A stretch of DNA of 64,000 nucleotides from Cladochytrium replicatum (GCA_025526935.1 JAHLKD010000058.1:280329-344328); one strand, 5' to 3'; positions 22,596-34,528 are shown, counted from the stretch's first letter. The notes: generated by a model not told the origin, from the sequence alone. A program made the numbers and translations.

Positions 22596-24616
22596 ATGGG
22601 CAACACTCCCGCAAAACCCGCCTCGTCTTCAGCGGGCGGTTCCAATGAAGAAATCGTGTTCACAGTCGACTCAGGGGTAACTCTCTCACTTGCATGGCGC
22701 AACAAAGTCAAATAAGGTCGCAATTCTTTGTGTAGGCACTTGCACCCTTTGGCGTCTACAACATCCCACAGGACTACGACCAACGGGTCGTTAAGAAGCT
22801 CATTGTCGAGAGAAAGCTCGCACCATTTTACAAGGGCTTGCAGGACGAACCGGAGGGAGCGGAGAATACCACGACGGGCACAACGCCTGTGAACCACGGA
22901 GTGAAATTCACATTGGACCGCGCAACTACTGAAGCCATCACTGCCCCGCAATCAAATGACGATGAACTGCTCCAAGTTGGCGGTTCGAAAGCTGTTCCGG
23001 TGACATCGACCTCTGCGACGCCGTTATCTGCACAGCTGTCCTCAAGCATGCCTGCATCGGCACTTCATCTTGCGCAGAGCAGATCGCAGCTACAGGCTAG
23101 CAGTGGTGGTGGATCTGTTGCGTCGCCGTCAGATGGAACGGTGCAGAGTTTTGCGAATTCGTTGAAAGCGAAACGATCGTTCTCCAATGCTTCGTCCGCG
23201 GCAAACTTGTCGAAGTCGTTTGATAATTCGAGCGCTTCCGGACCGCTATCCAAGGCTGGAAGCACGACGACGTTCCAACAACATGACGTTTATGAAAATA
23301 TTCCAGAAGAACTGTTGTACAAAGGCGCTATCGAGTGTCCAATCTGCTTCCTGGTACGCCAAAACGGATCTCTTTTGCTGATACAAGTTCTAAACTTGCG
23401 AATTTCTTCTCTGTTAGTACTACCCCCGCAATATCAACTACACTCGCTGCTGCGACCAACCGATCTGCACGGAGTGCTTCGTCCAGATCAAACGCCCCGA
23501 GGCAACTATCGACCCCGCTGAATGCCCCTACTGCTGCCAAACCCACTTTGGAATCATCTATTACCCGCTCAACGCCAACCGCACCGCGCACCTCCACGAC
23601 CACGACGACGCGAGCAGCCTCGCCCTCTCAGACTCAAACGGAGTCGACATGTCTAGGCGCAACTCCAGTTTCTCGCATGTAGAGATGTTTGCGACGTCGC
23701 TGGGGTCGAGCGCCGGTGGTGCAGGTGCGGGGAAGTCCCCGCTTGCTGCAGCGGAGGATGGTGATCACTCTGGGATGGTGTCCGGGTCAGAATCGCTCAC
23801 GAGATCAGAGGGGAAGAGACGGAAGAGCGTGCCGCACAAGTCACCCAACGTGGTTACTTCAGGTGACACACAACATTTTAGTGTTTGAGGTGTTTAATGC
23901 AGTTTTTTCTTCGTGTTCGTTAGACGACATCCGGCCCGATTGGATACGAAAACAGCAGCAGCTTGTCATCCAGCGTGCAGCGCAGCAGAGACGGATGACG
24001 ATGATGGAGGCGGCATTGTTGGCGAGAGCGCATGCGTCCGATCCTGCGCGAAACCACCACCACCACAGGTAACCAAAAAGCCTACTTTTCTTTGAATTTC
24101 CCCCACCCTTATTGATTCATGGTGTTTCCTGCTTGCAGGGAAGACGGGACGATGGTGAGCGCCGCCGCGGCCCTAGTCGAATCCCTTACACTCGGCGCAT
24201 CGCACCCGAACGTTTCCAGCACATCACTGGGGTCGTCCAACGGCCATCGGAGCGGTAACGAGCTCACTGCGCCCGTCGGCCGACGTGTGCGAAACACGTC
24301 CGCGAACAGTGTCATGTCGATCGGGAGCGTGTTTGGGTTGGGCGGTGGAGGAGGCGGAGGAGGAGGCTTGTTTGGTGGACAGAGAGCGCCTGTTAGCTAC
24401 ATGGAAGGTAATTGTCTTTCATGTGCAACTTGACTTTCGTTGACACAATGGCTTTTTCCAATTTTTGCAGCGCTGAGGACGATGGATGATCTCGAGGATC
24501 TGATGATAATCGAGGCGATGCGGAGGTCGCTTGCGGACGAATCGAACCAGCAGGCGAATGAGGGCCAGGCGGATTCAGGACGAGATGGACCGCCGGAGCT
24601 GCCCCCTCGAGAATAA
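22596..24616 (+). CDS. SIP5: SIP5-like zinc-binding protein, 6 exons
   Basis: Yeast Sip5 interacts with the Snf1 kinase and Reg1/Glc7 phosphatase. Exons 22596-22676, 22736-23353, 23418-23862, 23924-24068, 24139-24407 and 24471-24616 give 567 aa. The start [10 protein letters not shown] carries an N-myristoylation signal, as in the family. The conserved N-terminal block is [20 protein letters not shown] ... [10 protein letters not shown]. The RING-like core reads [28 protein letters not shown] and [10 protein letters not shown], with eight Cys ligands. The C-terminus has a [19 protein letters not shown] helix resembling a ubiquitin-interacting motif. Ser/Gly-rich linkers separate the blocks. 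The exact biochemical role is not established. Confidence 0.87.
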
Positions 24617-24938
24617 TTGATTGGGAACATTGCAAACTTTTATTTTTGCAATCAGGGTGGGGATGATTATTTTGGGGAGAGGGAAAAGATGATGGAGGCG
24701 GCAAGGGAAATCCCTTTGCTCTTTGTTTTTGGGGTTCTCGCACACTTTTCTTCCTTAATCTTGTACAGTACCAGTAGTACCGCATATATCTCTATTGCTG
24801 ACAAATACAGTAACACATAATCACCAAGGACACTCGAAATGTGGGTAAAAAATAACCTCTGATGGAACGCAACCTATGTTGAACTTCAAGAAATAACATG
24901 AGGCGTCTCACCCCTCATCGTGTTGTAGCCAGACAAAA
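24617..24938. other. Convergent 3' region, SIP5-like / clathrin light chain
   Basis: About 320 bp between two converging genes. No ORF or repeat of note; likely the two 3' untranslated regions. Confidence 0.5.
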
Positions 24939-26027
24939 CTAGATTGCCAAACCCGGTGCAGCTTCATCCCCTCTCAGTGACTGCAACAATTCCTTCATTC
25001 TGGTAGTGTCCCTTCCCTTCGCCGCCTTCTTTGCCTTTTCGTCTGCAGCGGCATTTGTCGAACCCGTTCGTGCGGGGTTGCCAGCCGCCTTCTTATTCGA
25101 ACTTGATGAAGCGACCGAGGATTCGATCTGCTTCATCGCGCGATCCTATAAATCACACCAATAAGCTCCTTTCCAAGTCCGAATAATCGTCCTGTTCCAT
25201 ACCCAGACTGTTCCAGATGTCGACTCCTCATATTGACTCCCAGAACCTGACTCTCGGTTCTTTGCAATCAGCTTTGCCTTTTTGTCGTTGTACTCGGCGT
25301 AGAAGCGCTCGAGCGCGGCTTTGGCTTCCTCAAGAATCTTCTCGTGCTTCATGGCCGACTTGGCATCCCGGTCAGCAATGGAAGCATTGTAAGCTTCCCT
25401 CCATTCCCTAAACCATATGCGTCACTATGGCCATGATCGATTTTATACATCCATCCGCTGGTTAACCTGATGATCTCGGGCTCGACTTCAGGCACAGCTG
25501 GAGCGAAGCTGGATGCAGATACACCGGTGTTGTTGAATCCGAGCGGAACTGAAGTGGGTGAAAATGCATTGGCCATGCTAGGAGAAGCTCCGTAAGCCTA
25601 CATAAAAAGTAATGCCTTAGAACCACAAAAAATCCCCCCTCTTCCCCAACATCGGAAGGTTCACCTGAGCACCCCACGCATCCGAAGTCCCGGTAGCGCT
25701 CGGCATCATGGGCAGCGCCGCCGTGCTACTCAATGGAGTGCCGGTGTACTGAAGCGGCATCACAGGCGTGCCAGACGACAGCACGGGCATCATCTGTTGT
25801 GCGCTCGCGAACGCCCCGAATTCCGGAACTGCGGGTGACATCTGCGCGGGCGGAGATGCGGGTGCGATTGTTGCGGTACCGAGAGCAAACTCGTTGCCGA
25901 AGAAAGCGGCGTCTGCGCCGAGGATCGCTTGCTCGCGCGCAAGGAACTCGGCGGTTGGGTCGTCGGCTGAGAGCACTGCAGAGTTACCGGTGGCCTTGGA
26001 CTCGAGGAAATCGCCGAAATCTGCCAT
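24939..26027 (-). CDS. CLC1: Clathrin light chain, 4 exons
   Basis: Clathrin light chain binds the heavy-chain hub and tunes coat assembly at the plasma membrane and Golgi. Exons 26027-25665, 25597-25467, 25407-25203 and 25145-24939 give 301 aa. The N-terminus begins MADFGDFLESKA followed by a DDPTAEFLAREQAILG block like the conserved EED-containing motif. A Pro/Ala/Met-rich linker follows. Then the heavy-chain-binding helix REWREAYNASIADRDAKSAM ... LERFYAEYNDKKAKLIAKNR, and the conserved end SGTVWDRAMKQIE ... GRDTTRMKELLQSLRGD. The phase-0 donor at TGG/GTATGG was chosen because it joins the GTxW-ER-type motif correctly. Confidence 0.9.
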
Positions 26028-26489
26028 AGCGTTTGCTTTTTTCGTAGGGAAGTTAGGTTCAAAAAATGCTCTGTTGCTGTCAGGTGGAACGTAGTGAACG
26101 TTTGAATGCAGCCAACAAATGTACCGACGACCAGATCCCCCATGGAATTGGTTTCACTTGTACCACGCATACGGCACCTACCTTGAATTGAGCAGTCAAG
26201 TGAGGTGATGAGGTGGACGTGATGATCGTTGGGGTGGAGAGAGGGTTCAACGCGCCACCAGTAAGCAAGGACGACGAAGGCAAACTTTTTGAGGGTGGAG
26301 CGATTTTAGTCGCACGGAGTCGCTTTGGAAGCAGTTTGTGACTGGCTGAAATCGCGATTGGTAGTGTTGTGTCGTGGGTAGCGATCTCAGATTGGCATCA
26401 CCACCTTTGAGGGATCCATAGGAACATTATTACCCAGCTACAGATCAGCATCAAAAGTTTGTTGAACATTGCAATTATTTATAGACAGC
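26028..26489. other. Divergent intergenic, clathrin light chain / DCX protein
   Basis: About 460 bp between two start codons pointing away from each other. No coding or repeat feature was recognised. Confidence 0.5.
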
Positions 26490-28663
26490 ATGGTTCTGTC
26501 TTCCGTAGCTTCACAAGAACCAGATACTGCGGTGGCCGAATCGGCGTGGAATCCGCCATATCCTCAGCTCGCCCCATTCGAACAACGAAGCAAACGTATC
26601 AGGGTCTACAAGAACGGCGATGTGTATCACCCGGGAAGGAAACTAATTGTGTCGGGACGGATCTACCGAAATTGGGAACAAGTATGCAGCTATCATAATT
26701 TCACACCTCACCCCGTACTCATCCCATTCTGAAAAGTTCCTTCATTCCCTCTCGAGCCAAGTGGAGCTGCTGAGCGGTGCAGTCCAGAAAGTATTCACAG
26801 TCGACGGGAAACCTGTACGTTCCCTTGACGAGCTGGAGGAGAATGGAAACTATGTCGCCGCCGGTCGAGAGAGTTTTCGAAAAGTTCCGTACCCGGTCCT
26901 CGTCGGAATCGCAGAGCAGCAGTTGATCCAGTTTAAAGGGGAGATGTCGCCTGAGATGGCGTCGAAAGCAGCAGCACTCATCGCAGAACAAAAACGTCGT
27001 GTGTATGGAAAGCCTTCGGCACCGGTTATTACACCGACATTACCGAAAAAGAATGGTGTTGTTTTGGAAGAAGGTGCAAAAAACCGAGGAAAGCGACTAC
27101 CAAGGCTTGCAGGGAAAGCGTCGGAGGACAAGGACAAAATTGAGCAGGAAGCTGACAGCGGAGTGAACATTGGAGAGAAAGAAGTGCCAATATTTGGGCC
27201 ATCGGTAATCATCAAGCGTTTGGGATTCTGATTGAAAGAACTCAAGTTATTAGACCAAAGCTTTCCGTGTTGTTTTGTTCGCTAATGACGAGCCAGGATA
27301 TCAAGGGAAGGTACTGGTACTCAACAACAGAAATTGCAAATACTTTGACCAGGTTTGAAACCTTGCCTTGTAATCAAAACATGAACTTAAATCATCGAAG
27401 CTCTTGAAAAATGTTAGCGATATGATGCATCTGAAGAATGGATCTGTGCAAAAGGTTTTCGATGCAAAAACCGGCCAACGCATTCGCTCGCTCCAACAGT
27501 TGCGCGATGGGCAGAATATCGTATGCACCGGCTACGAACCATTCCGACGAATTCAGTACAACACTTTCAATCCCTCTGACCATGAAAAGAAAACCACGCT
27601 ATCCGTGAGTATTGTGTCTTTTTGGCTGGCAATATGATCTTTAGACATTTTACAGGAAAACACCAAAACAATTACCGTGTATATGAACGGTGATCCATAT
27701 CACACCGGGTTTATCATCTCAGTCAAAGAGTCTCGATTTCCCAACATGCTCAAGGTAGCTTCCACTGATCGAAGATCCCTTTAACAGGTGCGCTAAAACC
27801 CCTTTTAGCTCATGGACCACATTTCCAACAAAGCTCACTCTAGGAACGGACGATCACGCCGGCTCTATCGAATCGACGGAACTGGTCCTCTAGCAAACAC
27901 TGAAGAGCTCGAAAGAAGTGGTCGATATGTCTTTGCATGTGGGGACGAAACATTTCAAAAGGTCCAATACAACATCAACGAAATTAAAGCGGCAAAGACG
28001 TCGGCACCGCTGGCTGGTGCGACGATGAACAACGAGCTCATGCACAAGATTCGAAAACCACAAGCGGAAAAGTTGCCTTCAACTATCCAGAGACTGCGGA
28101 GCTTCTCGCAACAGCAGCAGCTACAACAGAATCAATCTCAGTACCGTGCGGATGTACCCCCGACGATCGAGGAAGACGGGCCGCAAAAAAGAGCAAAGTC
28201 AGTGAAAAAGAAGACCGCTCCGCATTCCGTTGAGGAGCTGGAAGAGGTCGCTGAAGTGAGGAGTTCGAGCGCACCTGCTCGAAGATCAGACGCGGATGAT
28301 GTCTATGAGTCACCTGAATTGGAAAAGTTCAGGAGCGTACCGACACGATCTCACGCGATGCCTGCAGCTCGAGTCGATCAGCACACTGCGGAACGACAGA
28401 GCAATAGTAGACCCTCTGGAATTCCCGCGCCAAAGTCCCGACAAAGTGGAAAAGGTATCCCCAATGAAAGTGCGGAAGAAGACGAGATCCTTTCGGACGA
28501 CGGCGAACGTGGGCCATTTTCCGAAGTTGGGTCAAATCCAGGAGAGAATGACGCATTCAGCGACCAAGGTGATCATCACGGTGAAGATGATTGGGCTACT
28601 GATGGCGACGAAGGTGAAGAGGAAGAGGAACATATTTATAGCGGGGAAGAAGAGGAAACATAA
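26490..28663 (+). CDS. Protein with three doublecortin (DCX) domains, 6 exons
   Basis: DCX domains bind microtubules between protofilaments; multi-DCX proteins are common in cilia and flagella. Exons 26490-26681, 26737-27204, 27254-27352, 27401-27604, 27656-27754 and 27809-28663 give 638 aa. Domain 1 (about residues 34-135) starts KRIRVYKNGDVYHPG and ends NYVAAGRESFRKVPY. Domain 2 (about 220-320) starts FRVVLFANDEPGYQG and ends NIVCTGYEPFRRIQY. Domain 3 (about 325-430) starts KTITVYMNGDPYHTG and ends RYVFACGDETFQKVQY. The rest is disordered and ends in a strongly acidic tail (DGDEGEEEEEHIYSGEEE). An intron of phase 0 splits each domain at the same place (after NWEQ, YFDQ and NMLK). No kinase or p25-alpha domain is present. 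Confidence 0.88.
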
Positions 28664-29030
28664 AAGTCGAGGAAGTTGTACCCGTATTTATTGCTACAGT
28701 ACTTAACAAAGAGAGATGGAAAAAAAAATCAGGTTTTCTTGCCTTGTAATCATCAGAAAAATGATAGCACAGCATTGCCGGTCATTCTGCCAACAATAAC
28801 CAACGTCGCAAATTCAACGTCGCAGACTCACAGCACACCAAAATCAGCCTGGAGAAACGGGTGCACTGCAAAGAATATCTGCCCAAGAAGGGTTCTTTCG
28901 AAACGGATTGGATTCGCAGCAAGATTATGTGAGCCGTTCTCGCTTCTCCGATAGTTCAAGCATTCAACATTCAACGAGCCAGCGCTTAAGCCATTCCAGA
29001 TCCGGGATAACCGGAGATTGAGTGGTTACT
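28664..29030. other. Convergent 3' region, DCX protein / UPF3
   Basis: About 370 bp between converging stop codons. No supported gene. Confidence 0.5.
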
Positions 29031-30464
29031 TCATTCTTTTTCATCTCCGACATTAAATGCACTTTTCGTTCCATCGCGCTTAGTCAGCACGACCCGAGGA
29101 CCAGCAGTTGCAACCGATAATGCTGGTTCGCTCTTCCCGCCCGATTGAAGAGGAGCATCAAATTTCTTTGACTTCCGACGTGACGGAGGTGGATCGCCTC
29201 GCTTGTTGTCAGCGGTAGGCGTCGTAGATCTTTCGACATCGTAGTTCTCCGACTTATCCATGCCCAACAATTTTCTAGCCCGTCTCTCCTTTCGAGACAG
29301 ATGCCCTTCGGGTTTCTTGTCTTCTTTGCCATCTGCAGGAGTTGCTGCACGTTCAGAATCACCATCGGCGTTGACTTTCGACTTCACTGACTCTCGGGAG
29401 CTCTTTTGACCCAGCAATGTTTTGGTAATCTCTGATTTGAGTTTGTCTGATGCTCCAACCACCGGCTTCCCCTTCGATTTCCCGGAAGACTCTCTTTCTC
29501 TGCCTTTACGTTTCGGTGACAGCGGCACAGGTGGAGGCGGTCCAGCTCCCCTCTTCCCAGATTTGAACTTCTCCTTCAGTCGAGCTTCCTTTGCTTGTTG
29601 CATCGCCAGCTTTTTAGCACGCAGATGATCCAAAAGGGGAGTTGATTTTGGTTTTTCAAGTCCTCCGGAAACAGCAGCCGTTTGCTCGGCGATAAATTGC
29701 TGTTGCTGTGTCATTAATTTCTTCTCCAATTTGTCCAGTGAACCTTCTCCAGTCGAGATATTGGATGCAGCAGCTTCGGGATTGTTGATCGCTTCCACAA
29801 ATGCCATATATTCTGGGTCTTTTTTGCATGTTTAAGAACCCGTCAAACGCCCTGTGATACATTCCATACCTTGGTCAATTGTGTTCATCCTCGGATCAGG
29901 TTTCTTCTTCCTCGAAATACGTTGGAATGGTGCAAGTTCTACCAAAGCCCGTGATTCAATTCCTGAATACAATCTTAGTCAGCAATCGTGCACAGATTCT
30001 TCCTTATGAGTTCGGTACCTTTGCTGTCAACAAACAAATGTCCGTCGTAAGCGTTGAAAAACTCGATGAGAGTTTCCGGACTTTTGAAATTCAAGTACGC
30101 CCGAGAAAGTAGGCTCTCCTTTGCTTTGCTGTAAGGTACATACTAAGCATTTAGATCCAACAAAAGCGACGCCTTACGATTTAGCCAGCTTCCCCGGGAC
30201 GTAGCCGAAATAATCCGTCGATTCCAACCATTTTGATAGAGACTGTTTGAAGATCTCCTCCGGCAAGTTGGCAGGTAGATGGCGAACAACCACTTTTGTC
30301 GGGACAAGCTGTTGAGCAGAAGCTTTCTTTCCACGAGATCGCTTCTTTTTGCCTTCTTTTGGTCCGTTGGCTGCGGCAGAGTTATTTTCATTCGGAGCCA
30401 GTTCCTTTGCTGACCCGCTGCCCCTCCTTCCTTCTCCTTTCAGGTCCTTGCTCTTCTGTGTCAT
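29031..30464 (-). CDS. UPF3: Nonsense-mediated decay factor UPF3, 4 exons
   Basis: UPF3 links the exon-junction complex or terminating ribosome to UPF2/UPF1 in nonsense-mediated mRNA decay. Exons 30464-30178, 30128-30019, 29962-29870 and 29818-29031 give 425 aa. After a basic Lys/Gly/Ser-rich start, the RNP-like Smg4/UPF3 domain runs VPTKVVVRHLPANLPEEIF, YFGYVPGKLAKSKAKESLLS, RAYLNFKSPETLIEFFNAYD, the LVELAPFQRI block and PDPRMNTIDQDPEYMAFVEA. The C-terminal half is charged and low-complexity, with a late ESYDV-free but basic/acidic stretch ending TKRDGTKSAFNVGD. Intact. Confidence 0.92.
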
Positions 30465-30697
30465 TGACTATCACGTGACCAGGAAGGTGGGAGTTTTTGG
30501 TGGATCTATATTTACGTAATTATAATAATTATAAAAGGCTAACAGAGATCATTAGAGCTGCTGGTGAATTGGAAAAATTCTACTTTCACTTCAGCTCGAT
30601 TTTTCAACATCGACATCCACTGTGATCAACAAAAAGGGCGGATAACGTCCACGTGTGAAACGCGGTTATCCAGATCACTCAAAACACGAACACGACG

Positions 30698-31336
30698 ATG
30701 CAAGCTCAAGCGCAGATGACGACCGCACCGGCTGATTTTCAAGCCAACCAATTCAATGCAAGTCTTCTTGGGTGCCTGGCTGACCCGCAGAAGTCAATAA
30801 TTGCCTGCTGCTGCCCTTGTGTCCAGTACGATTGATACACAGATTCGATTTTGCTGGACCCCGGACTAACCGCCTGAACACTCTAGGTTTGCCCGTAATG
30901 CAGAGCAGCTCGCAGGAGATGACAAGTGCTTAAGGGTATGGTTGATCTTGTGCAAATTTAACGTATGCCTAACTTAAGATTTCCTTCAGTAACTCAAAAG
31001 CTTACCATTGGACGGATGTCACAGTTCAAATGCTAAGATATCTGATCGTTTAGGTACTTTGCATACTACTGTTTGGCAGGGGTAAGACCAGAATCATACT
31101 TTGGTCCACCGAATGACTGTTTGATTTCAGGTTGGTCTCGGATGGATCTGGCGCGTGAACTTGCGCGAGAAGCACGGGATCGACGTATGGTAGATATTTA
31201 TCAAAACACAGTTTAATGATGCTCTCTTGACCAGGGTACTGTCACGGCCGACTTTTGCATCCACTGCTGCTGCCATTGCTGCGCGCTTGTTCAGGAAGGA
31301 AGGGAGTTGGAGACGCGTGCGTCGATCAAGCATTAA
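30698..31336 (+). CDS. PLAC8-family Cys-rich protein, 5 short exons
   Basis: PLAC8 proteins are small Cys-rich membrane-associated proteins linked to metal handling and cell size in plants and fungi. Exons 30698-30825, 30887-30940, 31054-31081, 31131-31184 and 31235-31336 give 121 aa. Visible: CLADPQ, IIACCCPCVQFARNAEQL (the family CCPC motif), a hydrophobic middle YFAYYCLAGVGLGWIW, then LREKHGIDGTVTADFCIHCC and CALVQEGRELE. The exon 2 end (GTATG/GTTGAT) is the least certain junction; it was picked because it is the one giving the right phase. Confidence 0.8.
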
Positions 31337-31487
31337 ATTACAGGCCGTGCATTACATATTGGCATGTCCACAGTTTAGAAGTCACCAATCTATAACATAC
31401 ATACATATTGAGTTAACCAAAAGTCTAACCGGTTCCTATCAATGATCGGAACTCTAGCCACAAGCATTACGGTTTTCGAAATAGGTT

Positions 31488-32292
31488 TCACATTACAATA
31501 TTACAGAGAGCGACATAAAAATAACCCAGAGGTTCCACCAGAAAGCCGGACGATCCCTTGCATCCTCCACTCGTTTCGATAAGTCCATGGGGGTACGATC
31601 CAGCTCCTCCGCAACTGCACGCCGCCCAGGTGCTGTCAATCCCATGAACCGCTCTACCAGATTTCCATCGACGCAATTGCGAACAGGAACGTAGGAACTG
31701 CGGTAAGTAAGAAAGATGGTCTCTCCCACAAAGAGGAGGGTCGCCATTTCCAACGTTTGGCAAAAGTCAGCTTCTTCCTGGGACACGAAAGGAAGAAAAC
31801 ACCGATCGAACCGAGGAGCGTCGCGTACAGAATGACTTCACGACCACCAGCTACAAGCGTCAGGTTATGAACTGAGCTGATTGTTTCGCAAACATGGAAT
31901 TCAACCAATTGCTGAAGCTGAACAGGATTTCTTGTCAGCAACTGTCAACATCACACTTATCGATAACTGCTTGTGTGGGGGCTCCGTTTAAGTGGCCATT
32001 TTCATAAATAAGCTTGTTCCCTGTGGGAACATCGTCGACCTCTTCGGAAGCTTCGCTAGGTAGCCGCACAACAAAGAAATTTCCAAACTTGTCTCCTCCT
32101 GGAATGGTATCGTAATCCATCACGGTGGCAGCCGTCCATCGCGGAATGGAGTCATCCGCAAAGGTGATGATCGATTATCCCGTGCCCTGGACGCAGCGAA
32201 TTGGACACTCTCCTGGATATCACCAACTATGGTGCAGGCCCATTGAGTGTGAAGCTGTATAATGGTATTCGGGATGCCCAAAAAAGAGTGGG
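31488..32292 (-). pseudogene. SF3B3/RSE1 (splicing factor 3b subunit 3) C-terminal fragment, broken
   Basis: Minus-strand pieces match in order the C-terminal region of SF3B3: IPNTIIQLHTQ, VGDIQESVQFAA, ITFADDSIPRW, MDYDTIPGGDKFGNFFVVRL, EVDDVPTGNKLIYENGHLNG, VEFHVCETISSVHNLTLVAGG, PFVSQEEADFCQTLEM, PPLCGRDHLSY, RSSYVPVRNCVDGNLVERF and EELDRTPMDLSKRVEDAR. They lie in different frames: frame changes occur near 32165 (NRSS/IITF), 31790 (GVFF/PFVS), 31735 and 31710. Everything N-terminal to these about 230 residues is absent. A truncated, decaying duplicate is the simplest reading. Confidence 0.85.
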
Positions 32293-32295
32293 TTG

Positions 32296-34100
32296 GCAAA
32301 CTAGCATTCCCCCAAAGAAAAAGCTGTAGCTTGCTCGCAGCTTCAAGACGAAGGGAACCGGGTTCGCGGGGATGTTGGGGTTGGCCCTGAGGAAGCTGAA
32401 AAAGTACTTCATGTTCTCCTCACCAGTGGGGATGATCTGAGCGGTCGCCAAAACAAATGAGCTGGTTGAGCGCTCGATCGTGTATGCGATCATCTTGCCC
32501 TTGGCAGTGGACCAGTCGTCAGTGCAACCCGCAGCTGGGTACAAAGCAGCACCGATCTCAGAGGTGTAAGAAGTTTCAGACTGGCTGGAGATGGCGGATT
32601 TCATTCCGTCACTCTAAAGGAGTAATGTATATGATGAGATGAACAGATAAGAAACGAGAAGATGTCGCTCACCAGAGTCTTCAAGATCTTCTCGTTCTGA
32701 GACAAGGTGTCGGTCCAGCCCAGTTGCAAAGGATCAATTGACCATAGGTCTAATGCAAAGGGCACGTAAGATCATTATACTTAAGACAGTTACATTTAAC
32801 TACTCATGTGGAAATCAATCATCGCGTAGCGGTTGGAGACGCTCAGGATGTAATTGGAGAGGGCTTTGGTCTCAGGTTCAGAGAACGCGCGGTTCCAGGT
32901 AACTTTCGTCGGTCTGGGAAGAAGAGGCACCAACATATGCGAAGTGCTCGTCCCAGTTCCTTTGGGCAAACTGTTGAGATATCTATAACGCACCAAGCGC
33001 ACTACCAAGGACGTCGATCTGAATGCCATATGCTACCTTTATCATTTTAACTAAATTAAATTCCTTTAGTCTGAGTTCCACATCACCCCAGTCCAGGTAA
33101 GATTCATACTCATTCGTTTAATGAACTCTTGCTCAGATCAATTGTAGAACGTTGACGGCTATGAATACACTCGTCAGTCCAGCAGCACCAGCCTTTGGCG
33201 CAAGAACCGTCGTCTTAATTCCGGCGGCAGCTACGGTGTGGACCTTAACAGGTGTGCAAGCAGAGAAGCTTGTAGGCAAGGTACATGACAGTCGAAGGCG
33301 AAATCCATTCACGAGCGTGCTGAAATTAATCAAAAGCGTTTTGTCAGAATGTTCTCCATATTCCGCTCCCTAAACTTACTTAACCGCCGTTCCACCAGAT
33401 GGCCTTTTTGTAGCTGCTGGGAACGCTAGTGTTGGTTATGACCAACAACGGAATGTCATTGCCTATCCAAAAGCATTAAGTTGTGCCGAGAACAAATATG
33501 ATTAAACTTCTTGTTTACCCTGAATGGTCTTCCCAACGGATGGGGTGTACTTCGCCAACTGAGGATAAGTCTATTGGGTGCAACAACAATGTCATTCTCA
33601 GGAGGAGTTCCAAATACGTTTTCAAAACAAGGCTCACCTCAGCCCAAGATGCCAGCTTTGACTTGATGGTCGCAGTGCTCTAAAAGGCCAGCATTCAGTC
33701 ACAGATCTAAAAACGCCAACAATGCTTTTGGTACCTGGTACGAGCTGAAGAACGAGTCAGTCGACTGTCGCTTCACCAACTCATGCGAGGGGTTCTGTTC
33801 CTGCTCGTACGAACGCCTGAGCTCCTCGTTCGTGATCTTTGACAACGCACTCGCGTTTCAAAGTCTCTCCAGACGGCGCTTTTCAACTCCATCAGCGGGA
33901 ACTCGCACGTCCAATTGCGCGCCGCCGACGATGGTGTGCGTCCAGACGTCGCATGAGCCGCCCAGCTCCTCAAGGGCAGCATGGATGTCGCCACCTCGGG
34001 AGAGAAGCGCCGGAAGCGCGCAGGAAAGAACGTGGGATTCCTCGAGCGGGAAAGACGCTGCGACAGAACCGTCCTCACAGCAGCCCTTCACCATGTCGAG
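32296..34100 (-). pseudogene. M14 zinc carboxypeptidase pseudogene with an internal inversion
   Basis: Minus-strand exons follow the M14A procarboxypeptidase order: propeptide (CDVWTHTIVGGAQLDVRVPA, then LSKITNEELRRSYEQEQNPS), STATIKSKLASWAE, LAKYTPSVGKTIQG, NDIPLLVITNTSVPSSYKKA, IWWNGG, HAREWISPSTVMYLAYKLL (zinc ligands His and Glu), FAQRNWDEHFAYVGASSS, AFSEPETKALSNYI, AMIDFHMSS (third zinc ligand His), GWTDTLSQNEKILKTL, SYTSEIGAALYPAAGCTDDW and QIIPTGEENM. Disablements: TGA at 33860-33858, TAA at 33382-33380 where the family has NGGQ, frame changes near 32910 (SYLEP/RAFSEP) and 32735, and the exon at 33141-33251 lying on the plus strand. Dead gene. Confidence 0.85.
33085..33251 (+). pseudogene. 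Inverted exon block of the M14 carboxypeptidase pseudogene
   Basis: On the plus strand, FHITPVQ (ending at 33096) is followed by a GT-AG intron and the exon NVDGYEYTRQSSSTSLWRK, NRRLNSGGSYGVDLNR. This is the M14 segment that belongs between YKLL and NFAQRNWDE, both of which are on the minus strand here. So roughly 200 bp, including one exon, part of another and an intron, is inverted inside the pseudogene. Approximate breakpoints are 33045-33070 and 33251-33262. Confidence 0.8.
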
Positions 34101-34528
34101 ACCGGCATTACCGGGGGGTAGGTGCTCCGGAGACTTTAGTTATCATTCAACAATACTTCGGCCGAAATCAAGAACAGATTCATGTTAGGAGTCTGTGCTT
34201 GTACGGTTGTGGCGGATTTATTAGCTGTTGCTGCTGCGATGAGTAGATTGGTGCTCGCATGGTGGCGATTTTGGACTTTGCGGGTTCAATCCCATGATTA
34301 TATTTCATGAACAGCAACAAAGCCTCTCTTGGCTGATATTTTGTAGCGGAATGATGAATGCTCTCCAACTCTCAGTGAATCAATCACTGGCTGTGGTTAT
34401 TCTTCGACAATGTCAACTGAATTGCAATGAATGGATCGAAATCATCATCAATGGCGCGGTAGCAAACTTTTTCTTCTTGATAATCATTTCTCTTTCAACT
34501 TTACACGAATACAAAGATTCGAGAAAGG

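Noticed and set aside
33380-33382. In-frame TAA at a conserved Gln, suggesting stop-codon reassignment
   Set aside because: TAA is used as a normal stop by PP1, SIP5-like, SYF2, actin, DCX and other intact genes here; the carboxypeptidase has further disablements, so it is simply a pseudogene.
34255-34300. GGGTTCAATCCC, possible tRNA T-arm
   Set aside because: The flanking bases do not close a T stem and no upstream A box or acceptor arm could be found.
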